Below, piece after piece: positions 1 to 15,400 of a stretch of 64,000 nt of DNA. The position numbers and the translations under genes are program-made. Origin of the DNA: Perognathus longimembris pacificus (taxonomy: Eukaryota > Chordata > Mammalia > Rodentia > Heteromyidae); NCBI RefSeq assembly GCF_023159225.1, contig NC_063162.1, forward strand, positions 88,193,438-88,257,437, in the 5' to 3' direction. The first letter of the stretch is position 1, and each line of letters opens with the position of its first letter. The notes beneath the pieces were generated by a model. The model did not search any database. It was not told where the DNA came from and worked only from the letters and a program-made list of their open reading frames with translations.

Positions 1-119
1 AATATATTAGCAGGATCTGTCTTCTTAGGATGTAGAAAATAAACTATTCATTTTGACTTCTACTTTAAAAAATATCAAGCAAAATCAAGAGTAGCCTTGA
101 ATCTAAATTACCATCTTAC

Positions 120-180
120 ACCAGTGGGTCACACACTAATACTACTCAGGAGGCTGAGCTCTGAGGATCCAGATTCAAAA
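120..180 (+). repeat. SINE fragment, B1-like
   Basis: Core ACTACTCAGGAGGCTGAG followed by GGATCCAGATTCAAA, the left part of the composite SINE described at 58870. Truncated. Confidence 0.6.
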
Positions 181-371
181 ATAATATATTTTTGTCTTAA
201 TTATTTTCTATAAATTCTACACTTATACAATAGTCACTAATTACATCATAAAAAATTTCTGAATTCACATGAATATTACTATTCTAAGATAACACATTGC
301 CTATTATTAGAGTCCATTTTATTTAAATTCAATTTCTAGACTATAATCTAAAATAAAAACCAAATACTTAC

Positions 372-473
372 ATACTCCTCCCTCTCACGATAAATTTCCT
401 GAAAGACACTATAGCGTAACTGAGCAATTTCTTGTTTTATTTTCTCAATTTCAGATCCGTCATGGTCATCAGA
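372..473 (-). CDS. STK31: STK31 coding exon 16 (last one in window)
   Basis: 102 bases, 34 codons, SDDHDGSEIEKIKQEIAQLR ... REREEY. Acceptor ATAAAG, donor GTAAGT. It ends in phase 0. The kinase-like domain starts in exons to the left of the window. Confidence 0.95.
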
Positions 474-3400
474 CTTTATAAAAAAAACAAAAAGTAGTTT
501 GTATAGGCAAATTAGGCAAACTGAAAACAAGTCTTCCTCTAAGAATTAAAGCAATTTCTATAGTAACTCAATCTGAGTAATTTCTATGTATCCTTCGATA
601 TCTAGCATGTAAGAAGTGCTATATGCTCCAGCATTTCTTGAATTCCCCAATACTCCCAATTTAAAATGAAAAGATCTACAGGGGTTGGAGGTGTAGCTCA
701 GGGGGTAGTGCATTTGCCAGTGAGTGAGAGGATCAGAGCAAGATTCTGAATCTTGGTCTTGAACAACAACAATAACAAAATCTTAAACAACTTTATGACC
801 AAGTATTAGGTTTGTATTATAAGACATTCTAACAGGAAAAACAAAAGGCTTACTTTAGCCAGAACTAAAGAAACATAGGTTGAACAGTTTCCCTCATTTG
901 TCCTAACTATAAATCTATAAGCCTATAAATCTACAAGTAAACAAAGTGGAGGGTAAAAGACAAAAAAACACCCTAAGACATGATAAATTATACATATGCA
1001 AGATTCTAGACATTCACCCAGTGAGACCAAAGGAGAATATTCTTAGGAGAAGATCACAAAGTTACAGTAGCTATGTGCTTATGATCACATAAAATGATAT
1101 TTATCAAAATGAACTCAAAGAAATGGAAACGAGGGTTTTTTGTGTTTTCTTTCCTTTGTTGCTGCTTTTCCTTTTCTGTACCTTTTGTCTTGTTTGTAAG
1201 TTTGTTTGGGGGAGCGTAAGGAAGGAGCACAGAAATGCTAAGATAAAGGGTGAAAAATGCAGCAGTGATACTCAATAGGCACTATGTTGAAAATGAACTA
1301 TACAACTTGGGGTAGGGAAAAACAGAGAAAGTGAGGGAAGGGGTGGCACTGTTCAAGAGAAATGTACTCATTATCTGACTTATGTAACTCCTCTTTACAT
1401 CACCTTTATACTAACAATTTTTTAAAAAGCTTACAAAACTATACCAAAATGCTCGCCACAGTATTCACTTAAAATGTTTGTTGTTAAGCCTGAATCATAC
1501 TTAAATATGCAAAAGAGGTAAAATGCAAAAAGCAAAATGTGACTGTAATAACTTTTATTTTATCGTCATTTACATGACTTTTATGCTCAAGCAACATGAG
1601 ATAGGAATAGACTTCAATAAGAGTTTTAGTAACTTTCTTCCTTACTTCTTCCAAATTATTCTTTTCCACCAATTTCCATCTCAGTTGAGCTTTCAAGCCT
1701 TTCAGCATCTTCTTAATGGACAGCAAGTGATCCACGCTGGGTTTCTTATTTAAACATTCAATAATCTGACTTTTAAACTAAGTAAAAAAAAGTTACAAGA
1801 TTTCCAAACATATTAGACAACAACAACAACATTTACTACTTTATTTCTCCTCTAACATTTGGCTGAGTTCAGACTGAAATACTAAAAACAAAAAAACTGC
1901 AATTTTCAAGAAGGTAATAATATATTACAAATGGAAATGTTTACAGTATTGATTATCAATTTTATTTACATATGCATAGATATACAGTGAGATACATACT
2001 GCTAATATCAATGCAAACTGGAATTTCTAATGATGATATAAATTGACATAATCATTTCCAAAAATGGCATGATAATATTATAAAGCTTAAATAATATTCA
2101 TTCTTTCTTTAATTTGAACCTAACAATTTTACGGATCAGAGAAGTTACACATCAAAATTACCTACAAAGATTATGTATAGTGTTATTTATGGTAGAAAAA
2201 ATTAAAAGTAACTTCAATGACCATTATATATGAATGGTTAAAAAATGTTTAACATCTGCACAGGAATGATCACTTATTTACTCAAAATGACTATACAGAA
2301 GAATTGTTCATCACATGGGAAAATAATCATCATGTACAATTAAAGGAAGGAGATGTTTGCAAATTAACTTAAATGACAAATGTAATGCTCACTATATATG
2401 TGTAGATGTATGTATCACCCAAAAAGGAAATACTGTGAAACTGTCTCTGAAACTAGGATGATAGGTTTTTATTTTATTTATATGTAACAAATCCTACAGT
2501 AAATTTGTACAGAATGAAAATGATGAAAAAAGTTGTTTCCAAATACAAAAGTAAAAAAAAGATTTTTAGCTAAAATAAATGTATAAATAAATCACCATTC
2601 TCACTATAAATTCAATTATATAAAAGCTAACAATAAACAGTTTACTAACATACTGAGTATTAAACTCAGTGCTATTAAACTCAGTGTTTAAAATTTAAGA
2701 AAAATTTAAGCATTAAAAAATTTAAAATATTGATGTAAAAGAACAGTAAGAGAAAGCAAAATCCAACCTCAACACTATCCTTATACTTGGATTGTAGTGT
2801 GACAATGAGTCTTTCCTCTAAACAGATCTTCTGCAATACTTGACTATATGTATTTAAAATGATCTCCTTGTCTGCATCATGTTGCTCCTAAATAAAAATC
2901 ATACACAAAAAGTTATACATAAAGCAACAAATAGTAGTTAAAACGTTCTTTCAAGGCTGAAAGTTGATCCCAGTTCCTTATGCAGATAGGCAAGCATTCT
3001 ACCACTGAGCTACATTCTCAGCCTTTTTTTTTTTTTTTTTGCAGATCTGGGACTTGAACCAAAGGCCCTCTTCATGATACATCAGTAAGTAGGTGTTCTA
3101 CTACTGGGCTACATCTCTAGCCCTTAAAAATTCTTACAACAATTAATAAATTTTAAAGTATTTTTGAAAAAACTTTAAATTCCTTCAAATTATTTCTCAA
3201 TTTTCTTCTAGACAGAAGAAAAGATATCAAAGACACTCATATAAAAAATGTTATCGCTATTATACTACAGTATTATTCCTAAATCTTTCAGAAGTAGAAT
3301 GTTAAACAAAATCGATATTTATACTCTAAGATCCAAATGATATACTGAACATAAACACACTTAGTTTTAGAAACCATCTATTAACAACCAAATCAATTTA

Positions 3401-6400
3401 ACTTATTTAATAATAGAGAAATAGAATAATTCATAATATATTTAATGCAATATAAATAAAAATGCAAAAGAGAGGAAGGAAGGAAGGAAGGAAGGAAGGA
3501 AGGAAGGAAGGAAGGAAGGAAGGAAGGAAGGAAGGAAGGAAGGAAGGGAGGAGAAAAGCATTACCACTGACACTGGGAAAGAGTCCCAATAAGCAATGTT
3601 AAACTTGTAAAAAAAAAAAAAATACTGGTATAGGGGGATGGCCCATTAAGTATCACCTCAGTATAACCATAAAAAGGATTACAAAATATTCCTTTGAGGA
3701 CCTATGCAAATTACTAACCTGATACAGGAATATAGCATATACATAATAAAAAGGACTATTGATCTTGTGTTTCTACAGATCCAGAGTTCTTTATATTTTA
3801 TTTCAAGTTTTCAAAGATCTAAAGAAGTCCTTTCTTAGAGCCATGAGTATGACAGACTCAAGAGTCAAATGATATAGAAAGCTAATATACTTAACAGGGA
3901 ATTGCTAGAATTAAACCTTAGATTTTCTTCTTGTGAAGTGTCTTATTAAAAATGAAAACATTGCTGGAAATATAGCCTAGTGGCAAGAGCGCTTGCCTCC
4001 TACACATGAAGCTCTCAGTTCGATTCCCCAGCACCACATATATGGAAAACGACCAGAAGGGGCGCTGTGGCTCAGGTGGCAGAGCTAGCCTTGAGCGGGA
4101 AGAAGCCAGGGACAGTGCTCAGGCCCTGAGTCCAAGGCCCAGGACTGGCCAAAAAAAAAAAAAAAATGAAAACAGCAGGCTGGGCACCAATGGCTCATGC
4201 TCTATAATCCTAGCAACCAGGAATGCTGAAATCTGAGGATCACAGTTCAAAGCCAGCCCAAGCCAACCCTGACAGCAAAGTCCATGAGACACTGATCTCT
4301 AATTAAGCACCAAAAGAAGCAGAAAGTGGAGCTGTGGCTCAATTGGTAAAGTGCTAACCTTTAGCTACAAAAGCTCAGGGATAAGCCAAGGGCTGGTGGC
4401 TCATACCTGCAATCCTAGCTACTCAGGAGGCTCAGATCTGAGAATCGTGATTCAAAGCCAGTCCTGGAAGGAAAGCTGTGAGACTCTTATCTTCAATAAA
4501 CTACTCAGAAAAAGCTGGAACTAGTACTGTGGTTCAAGTGGTAGAGTGCTAGCTTTGAACACAAAGAGGTTCAGGTATAGCGGCCAGGCCCTGAGTTCAA
4601 GCCCAAGGACTAGCACATACACCAAAAGAGGGGGAGGGGGAGGGAAAGGAGTGGAAAGGAAAGAAGAAAACTCATCACCCTAGGGAAGAATAAGACTTGC
4701 ATTATATTTGAACAATGTAAATCTTTCAAAAAAGCCTATATAAGAGACCAGTCTTAATACTTGAACAAGGAAAACTACAGTATTTATTAATACCTCCCAA
4801 TGTGCAAAAGAAACCATTGCTTCCACTGAAGCAATGGTAAGTACCAAAACTCACAGTTAAAGATAACTCCATCTCTTTGCAAACACACGACTCAGTCTTT
4901 TCTAGGATGTCATCAATATCATCAATTTTGTCTTGAGAAGCCAGTGATTTTTCCAAAGAAAGGTCAAAAACCTCATTGACAAAAATAAAAGCATCCCAAT
5001 TAATTCAACTAGCATTCATTGTGCTTTAAACTTCAAGCAGAGCATTCAGCTATTCATTAGCAATTTAGGATTCTCAAGATTACAAAATTGAAAAAAACTC
5101 TTCCCATAAAACTCATGTACCAGAAAAGAAAGTTATATACACACAACATATCTAAATAAAATTAGTGGTAAAAGAAAAACAAAACCAAGATTATGGCTTT
5201 GATCAATAATATGCAGAACAGGGGCTGGGGATATAGCCTAGTGGCAAGAGTGCCTGCCTCGGATACACGAGGCCCTAGGTTCGATTCCCCAGCACCACAT
5301 ATACAGAAAACGGCCAGAAGCGGCGCTGTGGCTCAAGTGGCGGAGTGCTAGCCTTGAGCGGGAAGAAGCCAGGGACAGTGCTCAGGCCCTGAGTCCAAGG
5401 CCCAGGACTGGCCAAAAAAAATATAATAATAATATGCAGAACAAACAGTCTGGAAAAAAAAAAGCTGATCAAGAAACTTGACCTCCCAGGTATCTAGTTT
5501 AAAGCAAACAATACAATATAAATATACATTGTTTTCTGTCACAAACACCAGCAAGCAAGGACTTTCTTTACCTTTAGGATACTCTGGGACCATGCTACGA
5601 GATGCTGAAGAGAAGCCTCTGTTTCATTCCTAACACTAGTGAACTCCTTTCCTTTATCACACTTCCAATCATAAAATTTTCTAAGTATTTCTTCAGAGTT
5701 TGTTCCTTCTTTAGCTTGTCCATACACTGCTTCTAAAGAGGTAGATAAATCCTAGAGAGACATATTCATATTTATTAGTTTATATATTATTAATTATTCC
5801 AACATTGTTAGAATCATAAATACTTACACAGAGATGAAAACACAAAACTGTCTAGAAGACAGTTTATTTGGCCTATAATAGTCAAAGTATATTAAGTACC
5901 TTAATCACAGATAAGTTTTATATTGTTGGGTTTTTAAGTAGAAACTTTCCTCTTTTTGATTATTTTAAATAAAAATCACTACCATTTTCCCTGATACAGA
6001 AACTTCCTATTGCTAAGTAAAAACATACTACACACTAGAATATATAATTCCAATTAAAACATTAAACATAGTTTACTGTGCCTAAAAGCATTTTTTTTTT
6101 TTGCCAGTCCTGGGGCTTGGACTCAGGGCCTGAGCACTGTCCCTGGCTTCTTCTTGCTCAAGGCTAGCACTCTGCCACTTGAGCCGCAGCGCCACTTCTG
6201 GCCATTTTCTGTAAATGTGGTGCTGGGGAATCGAACCTAGGGCCTCATGTATATGAGGCAAGCACTCTTGCCACTAGGCCATATCCCCAGCCCCCTAAAA
6301 GCTTTTTTATACAACTATAAAAGACAACATAGGCAGCAAACTAAGTCTGCTGCTTTCTCCAGCAATCAAACCCTAAAATGCTACTGGGACAAGAAGAAAA

Positions 6401-9400
6401 CTCAACAGGTTCCAGAAGTTTTTATCCCAAAACTAAGAAACTGTGGAAAGACAGAGCAAAAACTGTGATTATAATTATATGAATGGTCTCTGAAAACAGA
6501 AAATGACATGCACTTTTCCCACAATCTTGGGAAAGAAAAATAAAACTTTCTTCATTTTCCTATTCTCTCCCTTGTGCGTTTACATCCAAGGCAGTAGCTC
6601 CTGGAGGAGAGTAGTGGCTGAGATAACGGAAAGTTTGCTAGAGATTAATTTCATGTAGGAGAAAAGCAAATATGGAGTAGATGATCCTCTGGTGCAGTAT
6701 CACAACTTCTCTACATTAAAAAAAAAATTTTTTTGGAACAAACGAGAGAAAAAGAAGGAACAGATTACACTAAGCAAAAGGAAAAAAATCCTTTCACCCA
6801 ACCAGAGAGGAATTGTTTTATTGTTACTACTCATAGAGTTCATAAGCATTGTAGACTAGAATGACAATGTCCATCACTGGGAAGGTTTAAAAAAAAGTAA
6901 TGAAAGGTGGGGAGATCGGGAAGGGAAAGATGGGAGAAAAATGAGGAAGGGATAATAAGAATGACAAGAAATCATCTTGACAACAACAACAACAAAAAAA
7001 CATTTTAATCCTTAAATCAATCAGAAGTCTTAAAAATTGTGTTAAAGGCATTTCTTCTTCCCCAAACTCCTGTATAACATTACCCCATCTATACAACACA
7101 AAATTAAAGTTCACAGTCCCAAGAAAACAGCAGATCTTAAGGATAGGTAATCAGGAAAATGAAATGTGTAAGTAACACAAATATAACAAACAATGTTACC
7201 TTCTGAAAATGAGGTGGATATTGCTAACAGACTCAGAGTGGTGATTCATGACTATAATCAGAGTATCAGGATGCTGAGACCAAAAAGACTGCAATCTGAA
7301 GCCAGCCAGGCAAGAAAAGTTCATGAGATTCTATCTCCAATTAATCAGGAAAAAAAGCCAGGCTGAATCCATGCCTCAAGTAAAAGACCAACATAGCAAG
7401 CAAGCTGATGGATTTCAAGATCCCTAAATTCAAGCCCCGAGTACTAGCGACACACACACAAAAAGTAAAAGCATGGGGCTGGGGATATGGCCTAGTGGCT
7501 AGACAGCTTGCCTCGTATACATGAGGCCCTGGGTTCGATTCCCCAGCACCACATATACAAAAAACGGCCAGAAGTGGCGCTGTGGCTCAAGTGGCAGAGT
7601 GCTAGCCTTGAGCAAAAGGAAGCCAGGGACAGTGCTCAGGCCCTGAGTCCAAGCCCCAGGACTGGCCAAAAAAAAAAAAAAGTAAAAGCATAACAAATTT
7701 TCTCAATGACCAAAGAAAATAGTACTGCAAACACAAACCTAGTGCTCATAAATAATTACCAAGTAAATATGTTATGGAAAAAGTAATCTTTGAAATAACA
7801 CAATAGACTAGTAGGCAAAATGGCAGAAGGAATGCAAATAGAAAATCAGTTATGAGCTGGATGGTTAAGTCAAGAATCTCTCCAAGAAGGGTAAGAAAAA
7901 AACACAATAAGAGAAAAGAAATGGTTGTTAGTTTAAATATGTAAAGACATAGGAAGAGAAGTTTAAAATGTATCTACAAGAACCCATCAAAGGGCTGGGA
8001 ATACGGCCTAGTGGTAGAGTGCTTGCCTAGAAGCCAGTGACAGTGCTCAGGCCATGAGTCAAAGCCCCAGGACTGGCAAAAAAAAAAAAAAGGAAGAGGG
8101 GAACAGTAACTTAGGATACACAAGTATTTCCCAAAGTTAAAGATGGTTACAACTCAAACTAAAATTGAGTCAAATTAAATGAAAATTTAAATACACTTAC
8201 TGAAATTTAAGAACAAAGTCAAGAGACTATTTTTAAGCTTCTATAGAAGGAAAAATATAGAATAACAAAAACAGACTGATATTGATAATTACGGAAAGAA
8301 TAAAATGTGGTTTATTGTTGTCAAAGGTATAAAGCCTTTGGACCTAAGATTTATACCTAACTAAACAACTTCCAGTATGGAAAACTGAAAATAGATGTCT
8401 GCAAATATTTAATACCACACAAAGACATCTTTAAAATATTTTAGGAAAAATATTCTATACATGGAGAAAGTCAAGAAACAATGATCAAATTATGAAATAA
8501 GAGTAAAAAAAAAAAAAAAAACCTCTAAATTTTAGTTCATTGAGTTAAGTAAAATTTAGACACAAAGACCATGACTGAAATGCTAGGTAACAATTGCGTA
8601 TTTTTGGTTGGCTGATTTAGGTGAAGGAAGTAAATACAAAAGGAGAAAATATCAGGGCTGGGGATATGGCCTAGTGGCAAGAGTGCTTGCCTTGTATACA
8701 TGAGGCCCTGGGTTCAATTCCCCAGCACCACATATACAGAAAATGGCCAGAAGTGGCGCTGTGGCTCAAGTGGCAGAGTGCCAGCCTTGAGCAAAAAGAA
8801 GCCAGGGACAGTGCTCAGGCCCTGAGTCCAAGCCCCAGGACTGGCCAAAAAAAAAAAAAAAGGAGGAAAATATCAAAGGGAAAAGAGATAGTTCTAAAGG
8901 GCTAAGGATATAAGGCAGAGAAGAAAAAAACAATATAAACATGAAAGTAAGATCACAGAAATAAATTCTACAGAAATAGTAATTAAAGATATATAAACTG
9001 AATTACCAATCAGACTAACTTATAAGTTGGATTCTTGTAAAAATTGATGCATTAGTGACTTAAAAGAGATATTTCAAAAAAAATAGATACAGAGCCACTC
9101 AGGAGGATGAGACAAGAGGATTGTTAATGGCCAAACTGGACTACACAGTGAGACACAGCCAAAAAAAAAAAAGCCTGAATATAAAACTATTACATTTTAA
9201 TTTTTTTTCTTTAACCCTTTCTAAAAAGAATTGTCTCAACAAATGGTGCATGTTTTCTCTTACATTTGAAAGCTAGATCTAAAATACAAACATGCATGGT
9301 AACATATATAGGGCTCTATGCATATACACAATAAACAAACTGACTAAAGGAGAGTTGACACGGAAGAGGAATCAAAACGTGTAACTTCTCTGAACAACTA

Positions 9401-12400
9401 ACGAACTATTTTTCCAAATGAATACCATGAACAAGAAACATAGCTTTTAAGGTGGCTTAATAGCAGGGGACATATGAATGGAGGAAGAGTGAGCAAATTC
9501 AGTCATTATATCCAATATATATTATGTAAAGATTGAACTACAGGGGCTGGGGATATGGCCTAGTGGCAAGAGTCCTCGCCTTGCATACAGGCGGTCATAG
9601 GTTCAATTCCCCAGTACCACATATACAGAAAATGGCCAGAAGTGGCACTGTGGCTCAAGTGGCAGAGTGCTAGCCTTGAGCAAAAAAAAAAGAAGCCAGG
9701 TACAGTGCTCAGGCCCTGAGCCCAAAGCCCAGGACTGGTTAAAAAAAAAAAAAAAAAAAAGATTGAACTACATAACTTGAAGGTAGAGCTGGGTGGGGTA
9801 ATAATGAAGGAGAATGATAAAAGGGATGACACCGATCAGGATGCATTGTACTCATAACCTGACTTATGGAATTGTACATAACCTCTTATTCTAAAAAAAA
9901 TAGTGTCAATACAAAGAAATCAAAGCTAAAAGAAAAGAAAAATAGGAATATAAAATATGACCCAAAAAGAGGAACCAGAATGTTATCCCAAACACAAGTG
10001 AAAAAAATTAGGCTACAGGTGGTTAAAAATAAAACATCAAAATGGAAAGATAAAGGATAAAAGGCAGACCAATGCAACAGCAATCCTTACAAGACAATAT
10101 GCTGTAAACCACTGTACAACTGGGAGGAAGGAGGGAACTGGGGAGGGGGAAAGGTGGGAGAAAAATGAGGAAGGAGGTAACACGTTGGGTAAGAAATGTA
10201 CTCACTGCCTTACATATGAAACTGTAACCTCTCTGTACATCACTTTGACAACAAATAAACAGAGAAAAAATAAAACACTATTTAAAATATATTATAATCA
10301 TGAGTATACTATTGTCACAACACAACAACACAACACTGAAGTATTTTGAACTGAAGAAACTATGTCTGAGGGGGGAGGGAGAAAAAGAGGGAGGGAGGAA
10401 GGGAAGGAGAAAGGGAAGAAGGGATATCAAAATTATCTCCAAAACTGACATAATGAACTACCCAAAATCTAAGCAAGGATAAAGATGAATCATTTAGCTA
10501 CATTTCAGGAAATAGTAGACTCCATATACAATGAAAGTCCTATAAAATTAAAATGTGATGCATAGCCATCATAAAGTATTACTGACTTGTTTGTGGTAAT
10601 GTTTGTATAAACAAACCTACTGCACTGCTAGTCATATAAAAGAGTAGCACAGTTATATACAGTACATACATAAAAATGACTTATTAATTTATCCTATACT
10701 TCAATTTTAGAGTGTACTCTAAAATTAAAATTCATTAAAATACTGTTCACTTTAGAACAGCCTCAGTCAAGTCCTCTAGAAGATGTTCCAGAAGGCATGT
10801 TATCACAGAAGTAGTTGTATGCCTATTATTGCCCCCTGAATCTCTCAGGGAAACAAAACATGGAGGTAAGGGACAATACTGATTATCCAATTTTTTTCAT
10901 AGGCCTATCATTGCATGTATTCATGCACCTTATATATGTATACCATTTTTATCTGCTGTATTATATTTTACCATACTTTTTTAATATTCAGATACACAAA
11001 TACTTATCATGGTGTTACAAATTTCTACAATATATTCACTATAGTAAAATGTACACATCTGCAGTCTAGGAATAATAAGCTATACCATATAATGTAGGTA
11101 GGCTTACTATCAGGTTCGTGTAATCATACCCTGTAATGATTGTAGATCAATAAAATTGCCTTAAATATGTAGTTCTCTAAATGGAGAATAACATTAAGCA
11201 ATATATGAATGTATATGTCTATAACTTCATATCAAAAGAAGTCCAGAATACAATTCCTTTTTGAAATCATGAGGAACGATTGTAAGATACTAACCGTGTA
11301 TTGTATGCCACAAAAGAAGTCTCAATAAATGTGAGAGAAATTAGAAACCATGAACTTTAATTTTTGACTAACCTTCATCATAAGAATATCCCATTAAGTA
11401 ACTCAAACATGGAACTTAAGTACTTGAAAAAACAAACCATTTCTCAAAAAAAAAACAAACAAAATGCTAACAAATAAATCCATATACTTACAATCATCTG
11501 ATATTTCACAAGGGAGCCAAAAATATTTTGGAAAAAAGATAGCTTCTTCAAAAATTGATGTTGAGAAACCTGGACATCCATATATAGAAAACTAAATAAA
11601 ATTCGGTCCCTGTTTGTTATCTTGAACTAAGTATCAACTCCTAACAGACCAAAGACCTCAACATCAGACCTTGAACTTTGAAACTACTACAAGATGGAGT
11701 AGGAAAACATTAGAACTCAATAGCATATGCAGGAACTTTCTGAAGAGTCTCAAGGGCACAACAAATAGGAAAGAGACTTGACAAATGGGATCACATCAAA
11801 CTAAAAAGTTCCTACATGGCATAGGACACAGTTACTAAACAGGCAGCTAATAGAGTGGGAGAAGATCTTTACCAGGTATTCATATGACAAGGGCCTAATA
11901 TCAAAAATATGCATGGAAGTCAAGAAATGAATTTCTTACCCCAAAAAATTAATAACCCAATTAATAAATGAGCAAAGGAGCTAAGCAGAGACTTCTCAGA
12001 AGTTAAGAATGGCCAATAAAACCTGAGGAAACACTCAACATCCCTGGCCATAAGGTCCATGAAAATAAAAACAATATTGAGATTCTTTCTTACCCTAATT
12101 AAGATTGAATGGCATCAAGAATTCAAACATTAACATATGCTGGTGGGAAAGTGGGGAAAAATAAATCCTGCTACACTACCGATGGGAATGTAAACTAGTA
12201 CAACCACTCTGGAAGGCGGTTTCAAGATTCCTCAAAAGAGGGGGGGAAGGAGGGGAGGAGGGAAGAAAAAGAGGAAAAAATGCAGTTGCTTTCATTCTAA
12301 GCTCTATGTTATAAGTAGACTTCTACTTCCTATTTGTACCCCATGAAGGCTGCCACAGTCTCTGATATTAAATCCTTTATAGCCACAAGCAAAAAAAAAA

Positions 12401-15400
12401 AAAAGATTCCTCAAAAGAATAAACATATAACTTCCCTATGATCCATTGATAGCACTCTGGCAGGTACCCAGAGAATTTTACAAGTCAGGATACAATAAAG
12501 ATAATTGCATATCAATGTTCATTACTATACTATTCACAAAAGCCAAATTATGGAAACAGCCCAGATGCCCTACAATGGATATGTGCATTAAGAAAATGTG
12601 ACACATATACACACCAATGTGTATATTCATCCATTAGAAAAAATATTATGCAGGGAAGTGAATGGACCTAGAACAAACCATGTTAGGTGAAGTAAGCCAG
12701 GCTCAGAAACAAACAGCACACATTTTCTCTCATATGTTAAAGCTAGATCTAAAATACAACTATCTATGATATAAAAGGCTCAATGCCTTTAGAAACAAAC
12801 TGACTAAAGGATGGTATATTTAGGGGAGGAATCCAAAGGTAAAACTCCTCTGAGCAACTAATGTACTGTTTATCAAAACAAACACCAGAAAGAAAAAACA
12901 TGTTTTGGGTATGTGCAAAGGAGCAGATCACATGAATGGAAGGAGGAAGGGTAAGCAAATACAGTCATTATATTCAATATACATTATGAAAAAAATGAAC
13001 TATGTAATCTGAGGGTAGGGACAAGAGGGAGAAAACAAAAGAGGGCATAACATTGACCAAGAACTGTACTCGTAACTTGACTCATGGAATTACAACCCCT
13101 TTGTACAACTCCTTAATAATAATAGTAATAAAAAAATGAAATGCTAACAGATTATTTTGGTGACCTAGGATCATGGTAGTAACAGAGCCAATCTAGATAA
13201 GACAAAAAATCATCCTTTATCCAAACGCCAAAAACTAGAAGTGTTTGATTTCTGAATATGTGCATATACATGAGGCATCTTGCAATGGAATCCAAATCTA
13301 AATATGAAATTCATTTGTGTTTCATAAACATGGTGTGTGTGTGTGTGTGTGTCCACATTGGTCTTGGGGCTTAAACTAAGGGCCTAGGCACTGTCCCTGA
13401 GCTTGCATTCATCACTTGAGCCTCAACTTTGTGTGTGTGATTACTTGGATATAAAAATCTCACAGACTTTCCTGCCCAGCCTGGCTTTGAACTACGAAAC
13501 TGAGACCTCAGATCTTCAGATATCTACAGGCATAAGCCACTAGCATCCATCATATATACATACATATACTATAAATATATACATATATATCTTAAACATA
13601 TTGATTAAAGGTAATTTTATACAATATTTTTAATAATGTTCTTCATGGAAAATGTTAATGGGCACTGAATCATCAGAAAAAATGTCGCCATCTCAGATAC
13701 ACATGTAATCTATAGTTACTGGAAATCACCATCATATTGAACTGTAGAATCTGGGAGCTATGGATAAGCTATCATTCTTATGTGCAGTCACACATATCTA
13801 TCTTAACAGAAAAAATAGAAATTAAAATATGAAACATAAATGCTTTCTCTTTTTTATTACTGTTACCCATATGAGTAAAAGTATCTGGTCATTTGTAACA
13901 GTATCTTTACACCACAGGCAGAGAGTAACTAAAAATCACTGTGAAGAAGGAATTAGGTATATTTTGATCCCAGGTACAGTATTGTGGAAACCTGTTATTG
14001 ACAAATTAGGTTTGCATATATGCCATGTATACATGTGGAAATTTTTTGAGTGGGGGAATCTGATCATTTGCAGAAAAGATACATTGCAAATGAAAAAGGC
14101 AGGGAGAGCATTATTCCCTAGGAAAAATGAAATATAAGTTATATGCCTACAATTGAACTAACACACACCTGAAATCAGATGTGGACATTACCATTTTCAG
14201 GACCATGTCAGTATTAAAAAAAATCTATATTGAAACACTTCAAATTTGCATTTTCATCTTAGGAATGCTCAACCCATATTAAACTTTAAAAATAGAGTTT
14301 TTAAGAGGATCTTTAGCTGGGTATCAGTGGCTCATGCCAATAATCCTAGCTACTCAGAAGGCTGAAACCTAATGATCGAGGTCCAAAGCCAATTCAGGAA
14401 GACAAATCCGTGACTTTTAACCTCCAACTAGCCAGCAAAACGCTAGAACAACTGAAAGTGTGGCTCAAGTAATAAAGTACCAGCTACGAGCCAAAAAGCA
14501 AAGCAAGAACTTTAGGCTCTGAATTGAAGTCCCAGTACTAGCACCAGAAAAAAGTCTTCATTATAAACTCTCAGTTCATGTTTACTAACAGTGAAAAGAA
14601 ATAACCTTTAAGGTTGGTTGCTATACAGAAAAGTCAATTCTTCCTGCACCACTGCCCCTTTTATACAAAAGAATTAATTCGCAACTCAAAAAGAAAAGTT
14701 TATAATTTAATGTATATTTCATATATTTTTAATTCAAACCTTCAATGTTTTCAAACGTTTATTAAGTGGTAAGTCATCTACTTCCAGGATAAAAACATCT
14801 ACTGTCATGTATAGCTTCTGTTGCACTTCATTTCTCTCAGCAATCAAAATATTCCCTTCATCCTGGAGAAAGGAAAACACAAAAATCACCATTAACATAT
14901 CATATTTTTCACACATTTCTCTACATATAAAAGGTGGTTTCGAAAACTGAACAATAACATCCTCCAGACAAGCATCTACAACTATTATCTTCCTTAGATC
15001 ACCAGAATGACAAAAGAACTTTCTTTTCTTTTTTTTTTTTTTTTTTTTTTTTGTTTTTTTGTTTTTGGCCAGTCCTGGGCCTTGGACTCAGGGCCTGAGC
15101 ACTGTCCCTGGCTTCTTCCCGCTCAAGGCTAGCACTCTGCCACTTGAGCCACAGCGCCGCTTCTGGCCGTTTTCTGTATATGTGGTGCTGGGGAATCGAA
15201 CCTAGGGCCTCGTGTATCCGAGGCAGGCACTCTTGCCACTAGGCTATATCCCCAGCCCTCTTTTCTTTAACTAGAAAAAAAATTTTAAGTTCAACAACTG
15301 TGCTCTAGTAATATGTTTTTCCTCTTATTTCTGTAATGAACTTAAGAAAATTATACAAGTTCCTATTACTAATTACACACTGCCTTCCTCCTACTCCCAT

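Noticed and set aside
682..780. tRNA-like A and B boxes in SINE heads read as functional tRNA genes
   Set aside because: No cloverleaf can be closed. They are ID/IDL SINE heads with A-rich tails.
3474..3548. Regular repeats (also 16052-16138 and 52527-52575) as a possible CRISPR array
   Set aside because: Uninterrupted 4-base microsatellites without spacers, in a vertebrate genome.
5275..5593. Many minus-strand ORFs of 60-100 codons containing ASPGPWTQGLSTVPGF or QSWGLDSGPEHCPWL (also near 7.5, 21, 29, 31, 35, 40, 57 and 61 kb)
   Set aside because: All lie inside IDL-Geo SINE copies. They are translations of the same repeat in different frames, so the apparent protein family is an artefact.
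13829..14137. 102-codon plus-strand ORF in STK31 intron 10 as a novel gene
   Set aside because: No similarity, no promoter or splice context and AT-rich codons. Chance length is plausible in 64 kb.
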